Shown here: positions 12,043 through 23,480 of the stretch, piece after piece
How the letters are laid out: each line of letters starts with the position of its first letter
Position numbering within the stretch: the first letter of the stretch is position 1
DNA from: Triplophysa rosa
Lineage: Eukaryota; Chordata; Actinopteri; Cypriniformes; Nemacheilidae
Direction: 5' to 3'
Assembly (NCBI RefSeq): GCF_024868665.1
Contig: NC_079894.1
Span: 10,995,044-11,059,043, forward strand
DNA: 64,000 nucleotides
Position numbers and translations under genes: made by a program
Notes under the pieces: model-generated
Told to the model about the DNA's origin: nothing
The model's database searches: none
The model's input: only the letters and a program-made list of their open reading frames with translations

Positions 12043-12639
12043 TAGGGATGGGGAGTCGACTCCAAAAGAGTCGATTCCTCGACTCTTAATGTCCCTAAAG
12101 TCGGAATCGACTCCAAGACAGGAATCGACTCTCGTATCTCGTAATAACATTTACAAACAATCAAGTTTAAGGTGAAAGTCATACCTCCACTCTCTCTGAC
12201 TGTACACATTTACATCTGATCCAAAACACTGCGGTAATCAGAGCATGAGAGACGCCTGGTAAGGGCACGCAATATTTCCCGTTCATTCTTCACCTTCAAT
12301 CCGATCACATTCAATTCTCACATTCTCATTAAAAACTCTCCTATATTTCATCTGTCCCTCTTCAAGCTTTTATTTCTCTAAACAGCTGTTAAGACTTTGT
12401 GAGTTGCTTTGAATGAAAGCGTCGCGCAATGCTTAAATGTGAGTCTGTGCGCAGAACTCGACACAAATCAAAATCAAGTTTGTGGAAACAAATTAGCCTA
12501 TAAAGCGTTCTGAAGTTATTCGTATTCCTGAGCCCGTTTTGAAAGGCAGTAAAGAGTCGAAGTGTCGATTCCATCGACTCCAAAAGTCGGAGTCGAGAAT
12601 AGGAGTCGACTCCAAAAAACCCGGAACCGAACACCCATA
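12043..12639. mobile_element. hAT-type MITE with perfect 8-bp target duplication
   Basis: The element runs from 'tagggatggggagtcgac' to 'gaacacccata'. The same octamer GAAGCAAG flanks it at 12035-12042 and 12640-12647, the 8-bp duplication expected of hAT transposition. Both ends carry many 'gtcgactcc' and 'gagtcga' words, so the termini are internally repetitive and could fold. No transposase frame was seen. Confidence 0.85.
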
Positions 12640-12647
12640 GAAGCAAG

Positions 12648-13169
12648 TTTGAACAAATGGCCGCGACACGGACAGTTTTAAAATAAAAGCAGAATAGCGC
12701 TTCTCGTTCATATTTTTTCACACACTATGCAAATGCTGAAAAACTCTCCACCCATCACTAAAATGTTTTTTAAGTACTGTAAAAAGAATACATTCTTTAC
12801 TCGATGCAGCCATTGAAAACTATACTACAATTAAATAAACTTCAGACTCGGTTGTTTCTGGCTGATTTATTTTTAGTTTGCAAACACTACAAACACATTG
12901 AATTTATAACAATACAAATTATTCCATTTTCATTACCAGCCAACAACTAAATATATACTGAGAATATTAGATACTATTCAAAACTATTCAATGAAACACA
13001 TGCAAGTTTAAACAAGCAAGATTAAGCTCAAGTTTAAATTGTGATAAATGGACAGATCCAGACCACAGAGATGCTTAGATTTCTCATTCTCAGTGAAATG
13101 AAAACAGTTTATCTCCGTTTTGAAAGCTGAAACATACTTCAATCAGTAAATGTATCATCTTATTTCATG
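12648..13169. other. interval downstream of znf414
   Basis: AT-rich sequence with no coding exon. The part next to 13169 is probably znf414 3'UTR (minus strand); no repeat was recognised. Confidence 0.35.
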
Positions 13170-16126
13170 TTAGAGCTGCGTATATGTTGAATTCTCAGAG
13201 TGTAGTGAAGTCTTAGTCAGTAAGGAAGAAGGAGCCGCCTCCGTATCTGTAAAAATGCACAAAAGATTCAGTCATTTGCAAACAGAAGTCTGAACCTCAA
13301 CATGTCCAGAACCATGAAAGAGAGAACACAACACAAGAGAAAACAATCAAACTGCCCTGACGTTTCCAATATATGTTCATAACATTATATTATTATATCT
13401 CTTTATTCTGCTACTTAAATGTATATTTTGATTTTGTAAATCTTGTCTAAACTATACTCCATTTCTGTTTTTATATATTTACATATATTATATTATATTA
13501 TTATATAAACCACTTTAAGTGCACTACATACATCACACTTTTTTATTTTATTACTATTATTATCTTTCTTTTCGTTTGTTTACATATTGCACTATTTGTA
13601 TGCAGCCCAGCTGCAAATGCTTTGGCAATAGGAATGTACACTTTGTCATGCCAATTAAGCACACCTACATTGAAATTGAATTGAAATTGAGAGAGAATAA
13701 CACAACAACATTGGTCCAAGACTGACTAGAACCTTCTTATTCCGTCCGCCCTATAAACAAACAAAGTCATTCAGTGGTGTATGCATAAGAGCAATACCAG
13801 GGTCATTGTGAACTTTGCCCCCTGGATTCTTGTGCTGGCACTCAATGTGAGCGGTCATCTCCCCCCGGTCTGGGGTACAGTGTCCGCATTGTAGGCAACT
13901 GTATCTTCCTCTGGTGTGTTCCCACAGGATGCGACAGTTGAAGGACTGACCTGGCATATTTTAAAAAATAACTTAAAGATCAGTTTACATTCACAGAGAC
14001 TAAATCACGGTGAATTGACATATGAACAGACACAACAACACACAACAGACACATTTTAAAAGAAAAAAAAGCAGACAAATGCATGATTGATGCGAGCGGA
14101 AACAGAACATCCCGATAATCATTGGCATCTGCTCATACACCCAAGAACAACATATTATTTACGCAGTGAGAAGCATTCAACATAATCCAGTTCAGGCAAA
14201 TAAACACTGACACAAGAGTGTTGGGAAAGCAGGTATGTCTCCACACACAATGAGTTAGGATTCAACACCATCTTTTGCCAGAAATGACCACCAGATTTTT
14301 GCAAATGCTGATGGGAAGGGAATCAATAAAGGAATAACAGCCCTAAAAGCACACTCCCTGATATCTCTTTACATTTGTTAGTGCACCCCTGCATGTATGC
14401 ATTTAGAGTGGATGGGAGTGGATCGATTTTGCACATCTGCAGGGTTCAACTAAATGGCACACCCAGGGAAACAATGACCCCGGTTAAAGGAGGGAAGGGG
14501 AGAAGGATTAGCACCCAAAGCACTTGAAGGAATTTAAAGGAAGATCTGATTTTTCCCTCAAGGAATGTGTGTGTGGATTCTCTGTGCCTCACCTGGATCT
14601 CATCTCTACTTAAACTCTGACTGCTTGGAGAGTTCCATCTGTGCAAAAGAGGCCCGGGAGGGTCTGGCAGAACGGTGCAACACGACAAAACACAGTTCAC
14701 TCAAAGCGGCCAAGGCCAAGGCATTGTTCCCCCCAAAGTCACTTAAATAATAATTCACTTTCAAAAGGACTCACACCTGTTGATAAGCAGGTGAGATCAG
14801 TTGAGCAAACTTTAAAAAACATATTTGAACAGGGTGTAAAATGTAGGATGATGTAAAGAACATTGTGATTTAACAAACTTGTTTGGAATCAGCTTTCCTC
14901 ACTTACAGAGGAAAGCATTATAATATCCATTCACCTTGGTTCTTCCTCCAGACCGCATTTGATCCTGGAGGTGATGGCAGTAATGGTGAAGAGGGCAGAC
15001 TGGGAGGACCAGACCTGGGTGACCGCTGCTGCTGCAAGCCCGGATCTGGTAGGTAGGCTGGATTAACAGGAGACAAAGTGGGTGGAAAAAGATTGCAGAG
15101 AGTCTCTGGAAGATTTGGGGTTGAGGCAGAACTGAGAGTGGAGAGGAACAGAGTCGCAGGGCCAGCAGAGTTTAGGTTTGTGAATGCATTGTTTTCTGGA
15201 GATTGCTGGGTCACTGGCATGTGTGTTTGATGTGTGGGCAAAGTGGGCGTAGACTCCATATCCTCTGGCTCCTTTGAGTCGTCTGGATCGGTCTTAACCA
15301 CAATGTCATCAGAGGTGAGAGGAACACCAGCAGCATCAGCATCAGGCGCCATTCCCGTCTCTATCTTTGCAGCCTTGTTCTTAGCGACTTTAGCACAGGT
15401 TTGAAGGTGTTTTAGAAGGGTGCGGTACGAACGTAGTTTGGCCCGACAGCTCTCACACCTAAAATACAAAAGCAACGGGTTTATATTATTAAACACAAAA
15501 TAAGGCCAGGACAAATATTAGTACAGAAGTGCTGGTACACATAAAAGGCCTAAGCAGCTTGCACAAAACTTTCCATCAAACTAAAAATAATTTGGTTCAC
15601 CACTGAAGACTAAAGCAAAACTACACACACTTACAAAAAAAAGTTATTTGGTTTGTAATGATGTCTCATATGTTCCATAAGCTGCTGCATGTTGTTAAAC
15701 GAACCATCACATCCTATTTGAGAGCACAGGAAAACTTTCCCTAGAAAATAAAGGGGATGCATTAGACACCAAACTGACATTATTATTTACGGCTACTCAA
15801 TTTGATAAGGAACGTTCTTGAAGTAACCAACACAAAGTAAAGAGTAAAAAGATCTCAAACGGTCCATCAAAATCAGAATAGATGTTTATATATTGAGATG
15901 GTTTAAAATGAAAATACCAGGGAGAGATTGGGCAGTGTTCTTATTGTGGTCCTGAAGATGGCTACTCAGTGCCTCTGGACTGTTGTAGGTCCTCTTGCAA
16001 CCATAAAATGAACAGGACATCTGACAGCCTGAAGTCGAAAATGACTGTTATATCAATATTCTACTTGAAGCAACTACAAGCATCGATGAAACAAATACAG
16101 ATGTTATTTACTAACATACCCTCCAT
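13170..16126 (-). CDS. znf414: C2H2 zinc finger protein, probably ZNF414
   Basis: Six exons join in frame into 325 residues: 16120-16126 (ATGGAGG), 15918-16028, 15635-15740, 14935-15458, 13798-13950 and 13170-13246 (stop TAA 13172-13170). Four zinc fingers are visible: two CX4C fingers (CSFYGCKRTY...SSHLQDH and CSQIGCDGSF...EHMRHH), one CX2C finger closed by HX3C (CESCRAKLRS...KHLQTC) and a C-terminal CX2C finger (CLQCGHCTPD...AHIECQH) after the motif WEHTRGRYSC. A long Pro/Ser/Thr-rich acidic linker separates fingers 3 and 4. The finger layout, size and neighbours suggest ZNF414, a little-studied putative nuclear factor; the name is by recognition only. The start is supported because the 7-nt first exon splices in phase into the first finger. 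mllt1 lies downstream on the same strand. Confidence 0.82.
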
Positions 16127-17112
16127 GGTGCTTGCCCAGAGGTGAGATAAATCTTACAATTTTCCAGCGCAGACCTAAACATTAAGATAAGAATTGCACT
16201 AGTTCAGATGGGATAAGGGATACTCCACCCAAGAATTGATATTCATTTATTCAAAATCATTTACCCACCCTCAAGTCTTTGTGTTCAACAGAACAACGAA
16301 ATATATACCGTTTTGGAACAACTGGGGGGGTTAATTCATGACAGAATTTTCATTTTTGGGTGGAGTATCCCTTAATTTGCACAAATGTTCACGTTCACTT
16401 TAGGAACAGTAGGTAAAGAACTGCGTAAAGATCTAGTACTAGTAATAGTGCGCAAACACATACAGACGTTCTAGTGTACAACAAAAACATCGCCTTACCA
16501 ACTTTCTAATTAACGTTACATGTATAAGAGGTGTTATTACTTTCTGTATCACCTACTATGCATAAATTCCTTCGCCGTTTCTTGCAAGTTTTTCAAACAC
16601 ATTCATTCACCACAATAAATAGCTTTGTACTGTTTCCACCCTGTCTACGAGCAAAGTAGGTTTTCTTTAGCGCTCTCGCTCCCGAGTCGCAACCTGCATG
16701 TTTAGCTGCATATCGCCACCCACTGTACCGGGTGTGTAACAGCGCACGTCTCTTTGTCCCTCCGCGAAGATCAGACAGTACTGTTCAAAAGCAAGTCCAG
16801 TGAAACTACTGTGTCGTTCTGTTCCAAAAACCTGCTGAGATGTCTGCGTAAACAGCATTTTATGGTGCGTTAAGCACACTCCTGACATGGTGGCTGGTCC
16901 AAAAGTCTTAGCTAAAAAGTGCTAGAGGCAAGTTCACACTACAGGACTGAATCACTTGGTACTTACGCTATTGCCTACAAAAATATTTCTTGTCATCTTG
17001 TCATAGCAGTGTGCATACTACACAACAAAACAACAGCAAAAACGAAACATTTTCTCATATAAGTTCACGCAATAACTTTACAGATTTTTCTCTGTCCCAG
17101 TGTGAGCTTGCC
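16127..17112. other. znf414 upstream region
   Basis: No coding exon. It holds a short MITE (16214-16374) and then, around 16540-16900, sequence free of recognised repeats, the likeliest place for the znf414 promoter. No TATA box or other site was confidently recognised. Confidence 0.3.
16214..16374. mobile_element. short MITE, 'gttcacccaaaaatgaaaat' family
   Basis: Ends 'taagggatactccaccca' and 'tgggtggagtatccctta' are inverted complements. The interior ('ccctcaagtctttgtgttca') matches the larger copies at 17113-17488, 32022-32414 and 61460-61760. Confidence 0.8.
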
Positions 17113-17488
17113 TTAAAGGAACAGTTCACCCAAAATGAAAATCCTGTCATCATTTACTCCCTTAAATTGTTTCAAATCTGTATAAGTTTCTTTGTTCTGA
17201 TGAACACAGAGAAAGATATTTGAAAGAATGCTTTTAACCAAACAGTTCGTGGACACCACTGACTATCATGTAGGAAAAATTGCTTTATAAATTATAGATA
17301 TTTTGAATAATGTAGGAAAGCAAACAGTTCTGGGGCACTTTTGATTACCATTGTAATTTTTCCTGCTATGGTGGCCAAGAACTTTCTTTTTAGTATCATT
17401 CTGTGTGTTCATCAGAACAAAGAAATTTATACAGATTTGGAACAACTCGAGGGTATGTAAATGACAGAATTTTTATGGGTCCCTTTAA
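17113..17488. mobile_element. MITE, 'gttcacccaaaaatgaaaat' family
   Basis: The left end reads 'ttaaaggaacagttcaccca' and the right end 'gacagaatttttatgggtcc' followed by 'ctttaa'. It shares the interior 'aacaaagaaatttatacaga' with the copy at 32022-32414. It lies just upstream of the mknk2 relic. Confidence 0.8.
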
Positions 17489-17965
17489 AGTAACTCTATT
17501 TGCCCAGATTCTATGGCAGCATTACAGAGAATGCATTGCATCCAAAATAAGTCAAAGTCTGCTCTTCGCTTTGAGTGAGGTGCACTATTTTTGTGATGTG
17601 TTTTTATGTCGCCTACTTTGAGAATTAGTCATTTATGACATGCTAGTAGCTTATAAGATTCCATAAGGTTATGTAGATGCTGCAAAATTAAAGTGTTGGA
17701 ACAGAGCCAGAACATCATGTAAATTCAAATATTTTAAAATGTGTAATGTTAACATTTTCTCTTGCTACAGAAATATTTTAGAAATGGTGGAGTACTTTGA
17801 AGAAGACGAGTTTTACTTGGTTTTTGAGAAACTGAGAGGCAGTACGTCGACAAACTGTGGTCTTTTTTTTTCTTCAAAAGAACGTAAGCATAATTTAGAT
17901 GAAAAATATATACAAATAAAATGTTTTATAAAATATGCATCATTATATCAATCTTCACACATTAA

Positions 17966-18121
<156 letters not shown>

Positions 18122-18416
18122 TGACCAGATGATGTGGATTGTAGTTACAGGGATGGCACATTGAAACCTTAAGCCAGAGAACATCCTCTGTGAACACAGT
18201 GACAGGGTCAGTCTCTTTCTCTCTACATGAGGAGACATGAGACAACAGAGGCGAGTATATGCACTGCATTTCTGACCAGATTTTTGACGAATCTGTTGGG
18301 TACAGTAAAACATTTTCTTGTGGTGTTGAAAACCTGTCTACGACTTGTGGCAAGTCTCCCAATGCTCAATCAGTGTCGCCATGGAAATGGAGGAATCAGC
18401 CTGGCACACCCCTAGA

Positions 18417-18495
18417 CGTGTATGTGTATGTGTATGTGTATGTGTATGTGTACGTGTATGTGTATGTGTATGTGTATGTGTACGTGTATGTGGGC
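18417..18495. repeat. (TATGTG)n microsatellite
   Basis: About thirteen tandem TATGTG units with occasional TACGTG variants, inside an intron of the mknk2 relic. All frames stay open through it, producing spurious repetitive ORFs. Confidence 0.97.
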
Positions 18496-19927
18496 ACACC
18501 TGCCGATCGTCAGCACCTGATCCCCATTACGCTCACCCGATATAAGTGGGAAAGAAGGAAAGGGTGAGCTTGGTCTCCGTATGCATATGGATAATGTGTT
18601 GACGCGTCTCTGTTACCCACAGAAACCAGCGGATGAAGGTCGTTCTTTGTTACTGTATGAGTCATCCATTAGTGACTCATACAGTAGTTGTGTAGCAGTG
18701 TTTTACTGTGTCACACCACCATTAAATATAGACCGGTCTGCCTGTGGCCACTGGCCAGCTAAACTGCTAACCTCAGGCGTCACCTTCTGTTTTTCTGCAT
18801 CACATCTGAATTATCAATGCATCATTCTGGGTGGAGGTTTGGTTGCATGTGTTATGTAATGTGTTCAGGCAGGGCTTGTTTATTCCTAGCTGGTTCAGAG
18901 CGACTTATATCCTTTTTTCCGAGCAGCAACCTTTTGGCCTAGTTTCCATAAGACGTGATGGTGTGTGGACCTGCTGGAACAGTTGTCCGCCGATGCGGTC
19001 AGTTCTGCTTCGCTTAAGGCTATCCCAGCTTAATGCAGAACAATGAACTTTATAGTGCCTCTAGGTGAAAACAAAAAAGAAAACCTGGTTGTGCTGCTTC
19101 TCTGTGTTGCTTTATAATCCTTATCTTGACGTAGATCATTGTAATGGCTTTTTTCAGATCACCTGACATGCTGATGGCAGTAAACTTGAAGTAAAACCAA
19201 AACTTCAGGCTAAATAATTTCTGTTCTCATGGTTGTGCCATTCTAAAACCACACAGGAGATTTGAGTCCAAGTGTACATTACCTTACACATCTGTCATAG
19301 ATAATGTTTTTTTTGTTTCCACAGTGTGGTTCAGCTGAATACATGGCCCCTGATGTAGTTGAGGTGTTTAATGAAGAAGCTAGCATCTAAGACAAGTGAT
19401 ACCCTCTCTTTGTTGGTCGCTGTGGAACAGACTGTGGTTGGGACTGGGGAGAGCCTTGCCAAACCTGCCAGGTACACTACAGCTAGGGATGAATGATAAA
19501 TTGATACACTTTTGAACCAAGAACACTGTTCGAAATGGCGCATTCTTGTGTAAAAGCTGAAAAAAGTGATGAACCAATAGAATCTGCACAGGTTTAGTGA
19601 ATGACAAGCCTGGTATGTGATGTGGAAAAGATGCACAAGAGCGGTACCGCTTTTTCAAGTTTGGCGCTGGAAGAGCAAAGTCCTGCAGACGGTTTTGTGC
19701 CTAACAGCTATTCACATGGGTCCAACAAATGCCAAACTCTGAGTTTGTTGTAAACTGACTGATGTCTAACCACTGCCATGACAATGAAGTTAGCGTCTTC
19801 TGTCATAGCTATCGAAAATAAGTCTGTCAGACGTAATTAAACTTTGTTGTGAACTAAAGCAGTCGGGTACTTCAATAACAAACAAAAACAGTTTTTATTT
19901 TTTATCTGTAGCTCTTTGAAAAAAAAG

Positions 19928-19978
19928 AACAATAATAATAATAATAAATAATAATTTTAATAATAATAATAAATAATT
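19928..19978. repeat. (AAT)n-rich microsatellite
   Basis: Interrupted 'aataataat' and 'aataaataat' runs in an intron of the mknk2 relic. Confidence 0.9.
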
Positions 19979-20336
19979 TTAAGTTGCCATTTTTAACTCC
20001 TCTTTAGAGATTTTTTTTTGTACAAAATGTTACCAGTCCAGTGTCTGTTGAATTTCAACAAAATCAAACCCCAGGAGTGACAAAGTCATCAAACAGCAAT
20101 GTGAAATACTGACAGCATGAGAAGATGAATGAAAACTGAAAAAATATTTTTTTTGAACTTTTTTCCTAAATGTGTACAAATTTTACTGTTGTATTGCTTA
20201 AAAGTGAATATTAACTTGTTTTCTTTTGAGGTCTAAAAAACACAGGGCATCTTTTCTGTTATTATGACCTCTTTCTCCATATTTCGTTTTCTGCAAAAAA
20301 AATGCAAATAGAAACTTATTATTTGGTGATATATAG

Positions 20337-21651
20337 CAGGGCTCAACAAATAAGGACGGCCCGATGGCCCGGGGCCAGCATGGGAGACCCTCGGGCCAGT
20401 TGACATAACTGTCAACCCGGTCTCATGAATTGCGTACAAGTAACACGCTGTTGCATTATCGTGTAATACGTAGGCTACGCCAAAGTTAGATTTTGCGTGC
20501 ATATGATACGCCAATGTTTGCGTGCACCTCGCTGGAGAGCAGCCATTTTGAAACGTACATGAAGAGGAAACACTGAAATCATTAAAATAATACTGTTAGG
20601 TTTGGGTTAGGGTAGAGGTTAATATGCACGCACGCTAACATTAGGTTTAGGGTTTGGGTTAGGGGACAGGTTAATAAGACAAATTGCCGGTTAATATGCA
20701 CGCGCGCTAAATTGGCGTATCATATGCATGCAAAAATAGGCGTATCATGCACGCAAAATCTAATTTTGGCGTACGTATTTCACGATGATGCAACGCGCGT
20801 GTTATTTATACGCAATTCATGACTGGGCTCTGCCCGTTCAGGCCAGTGCTGTATCGTATATAATTTGCTTGTTATTAAGCCTCGCCCCGGATTCGAATGG
20901 GGGGGGGGGGGTCTGGGGTGGTCCCGGACCCCTCAAGCCTTAAGGGACCTCTCATAAGGTCTAAAATAGTGAACTTGGGGGTCCCCTGGTTTTTCATTAA
21001 AACTAGACAACTAAAAACACAAAATTATTTTTTTTACAAATTATCATGCTAAAACAAAAAAATTGTCCATTATTTGTACAAATTTCATAAAATTAAAATG
21101 TAATTTTTATCTTAAAAATTATTGCGTGCTCAAGCGCGCCACACAGTGTTCAATGAAGACATCTGCAGAGATGTCGCAGCAAGACTTGCTGCGTGCGGAT
21201 CCGTATGCAGACTAAAATGAAAGTTTGGGTTGTATTAAATAAATTGTACTGACATATCTTAAAATATGTCATTGCCATTGTTTTGTCTCAAGATGCATAC
21301 CAGTAATATTTTTATCGAAGGCACTTTTATAAAAGCGACTTAAATATCCTAATTTAACTAAGGCATAGTCCTGGTTTAAGCTAAGCCTTGTCTGTAAAAC
21401 TGGGCCGATGTGATTAGTTGTCTTTAACAATATTTGAAATGTCTGTGATTTAAGCTAATAGTTTTTATGGTGCGTAACCTTATTTATTAGGATTACATAG
21501 GTAAAAAACCACAAACAAATAACTAGACAATGTTATTTATTGAATACTTTTTTGTGGTGGGGCCAATGAAAATTTTGGCAGGGCCAGTAAAAATGAATCA
21601 CTTGCCCGACCGGGCCAGTAGAAAAAATCCTTGGCGTTGAGCCCTGTATTG
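20337..21651. mobile_element. composite element with 'cagggctcaac' ends and nested insertions
   Basis: The left end 'gcagggctcaacaaataa' and right end 'ttggcgttgagccctgta' are inverted repeats, and 'gcccgatggcccggggccag' on the left pairs loosely with 'cttgcccgaccgggccagta' on the right. Inside, 20418-20823 is itself an inverted-repeat element ('cccggtctcatgaattgcgta' against 'tacgcaattcatgactggg'), and 21230-21405 resembles the 'cacagacaagg' MITE family. No transposase frame was found. The ends look hAT-like but no clear 8-bp duplication was seen. Confidence 0.7.
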
Positions 21652-21765
21652 TTAGTACTTCATAGAAGGAAACAAAAATGATAATTTTTCACCTAAACCT
21701 TTTACATGGTAAATTCAGAAAAACTGAAAACGGTCTCTTTATTTTTTCTGCGGCTGCATATATGA

Positions 21766-21915
<150 letters not shown>

Positions 21916-22860
21916 TGAAGTGCTGCAGCACCCATGGGTTAAAGAGGTAAATTCAATTTCTTCCCTATAGCAAGATAGAAAAATGGATTTGAACTGATTT
22001 GCAGCTTTACAAAATCTAATGCACCTCTAAGCTAACCCAATGAATTCAAAACTTACCCGGTTTACTTTCTTAGCACACATTACTAGTTTTGTGTTGCGCA
22101 AATAATCCATCAACCCATTAAAAATATTTGTCTTTAATCAAAATATGAACATGTATTTCTGCTCTGGAGTGGCAGTGACTCATTTCTTCTTCCCTTAGCC
22201 CCTGTGCCTACCGAGGCGCTTTTATGCGGCTGAAAGTTCCAGGAGCTCGGCTGAAAACGCCCGGTGCGTTTTCAGCCCCAAGATGAGTATTTTTCTACTC
22301 TGGGCGCCCGGTCGAACGCCGGCGCTGAGCGTGGGGAAAAATGTGCCGTTTCCATTGGAAACAATTGTAAAAAACATGCCGTATGCTGGCAGAAACGTAT
22401 TGGTGGACACAGTCCCTTAGTGTGCACCCAATGTGTCTGCATCCATACTACATAAGAGGTTAGGGTAGTCCCTATTAAATCTTATTATCCATGGACATTG
22501 AACAGCAAATTCCTATTGAAAGCTAAATGGCTCATGCCGTTTCATACAGTTGACAACATTTTGACATTGTGTCCTCTCTCCAGGGACGGTCGGGCTGAGG
22601 ACCTGATGTTCTTCGCCGGGCAGGCTGTAGCCATGAGCAGGCAACTGGCTGAGAGGGATGAAAGCAAAGAGCAGTTGCAGCTGGAGAGGAGCTGTCCTCC
22701 CTCATTCTCTTTTACGGCAGCTCTGGGTCTACGCTGCTGTCTCCTGCCTCCCGGTCCAAGCTTTCCCGTCACAGGAAAACCAGCATAGAGGGCCGGTGTG
22801 TGCAGCCGAGCTCCGCCAGCTCCTCGCCCCTCTTGTTATTGTGGGTGATTGTGACTGATC

Positions 22861-23055
22861 TTTGCCCTGAATCTCCCATGTACAATTCCGTTAGAATCTT
22901 CAACCAGGCAACGTGTTGACCTCTGCCCACTCGGTTTTCTGTATTTTGAGCTCTTTTGAAAAGGAACTGTCATTTGTAGCACTTAAATAACATGAACCTC
23001 AAAGGTCTTTTGCAAACATAGTGTTGATTTGCGTGGCAGGAAAAGATAAATGTTC
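22861..23055. other. end of mknk2 relic
   Basis: No feature beyond probable remnant 3'UTR of the mknk2 pseudogene. Confidence 0.3.
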
Positions 23056-23480
23056 AATTCAATTCAATTCAATTTTATTTATATAGCGCTTTTCACAATG
23101 TGCATTGTTCCAAAGCAGCTTTACAGGAGCAAATAAGAAAAACACAGAAAGGTAAAACACAGCACAGTGCATGGTGTTTATAGACCAAGCAAGATCATTA
23201 TAATAAATAATATCTAATAAATAAATGAATAAATAAATAAATGCAGTCTCCCGGTGAGCAAGCCAACACTGCACTGCTCTGCTGTGGCGAGGAACCCAAA
23301 CTCCAATGATGAATAATGGAGAAAAAAAAACCTCGGGAGAAACCAGGCTCAGCCGGGAGGGCCAGATCTCCTCTGACGTGTCATAGCTGCAATCAGTGAC
23401 CCCGACCAAAGCCACCGAGCAACGTCCACGAAGAACAGGGAGAGCCCACCCGCCGAAACCGTGCAGGTCCAACCCGGTCC
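23056..23480 (-). mobile_element. L2-like LINE 3' end (minus orientation)
   Basis: The sequence starts with '(caatt)n' then 'ttatttatatagcgcttttc' and 'acaatgtgcattgttccaaa', the inverse of the LINE tail at 56130-56203, and continues with the typical 3'UTR words 'ctcgggagaaaccaggctca' and 'gccgggagggccagatctcc'. No reverse transcriptase sequence remains. Confidence 0.8.

Noticed and set aside
13213..13246. Alternative frame of the last znf414 exon reading YGGGSFFLTD
   Set aside because: Phase from the upstream exon (13798, phase 1) selects the other frame, DTEAAPSSLL, ending at 13170.
18259..18567. ORF with a (VY)n repeat protein
   Set aside because: Translation of the TATGTG microsatellite in a dead gene's intron.
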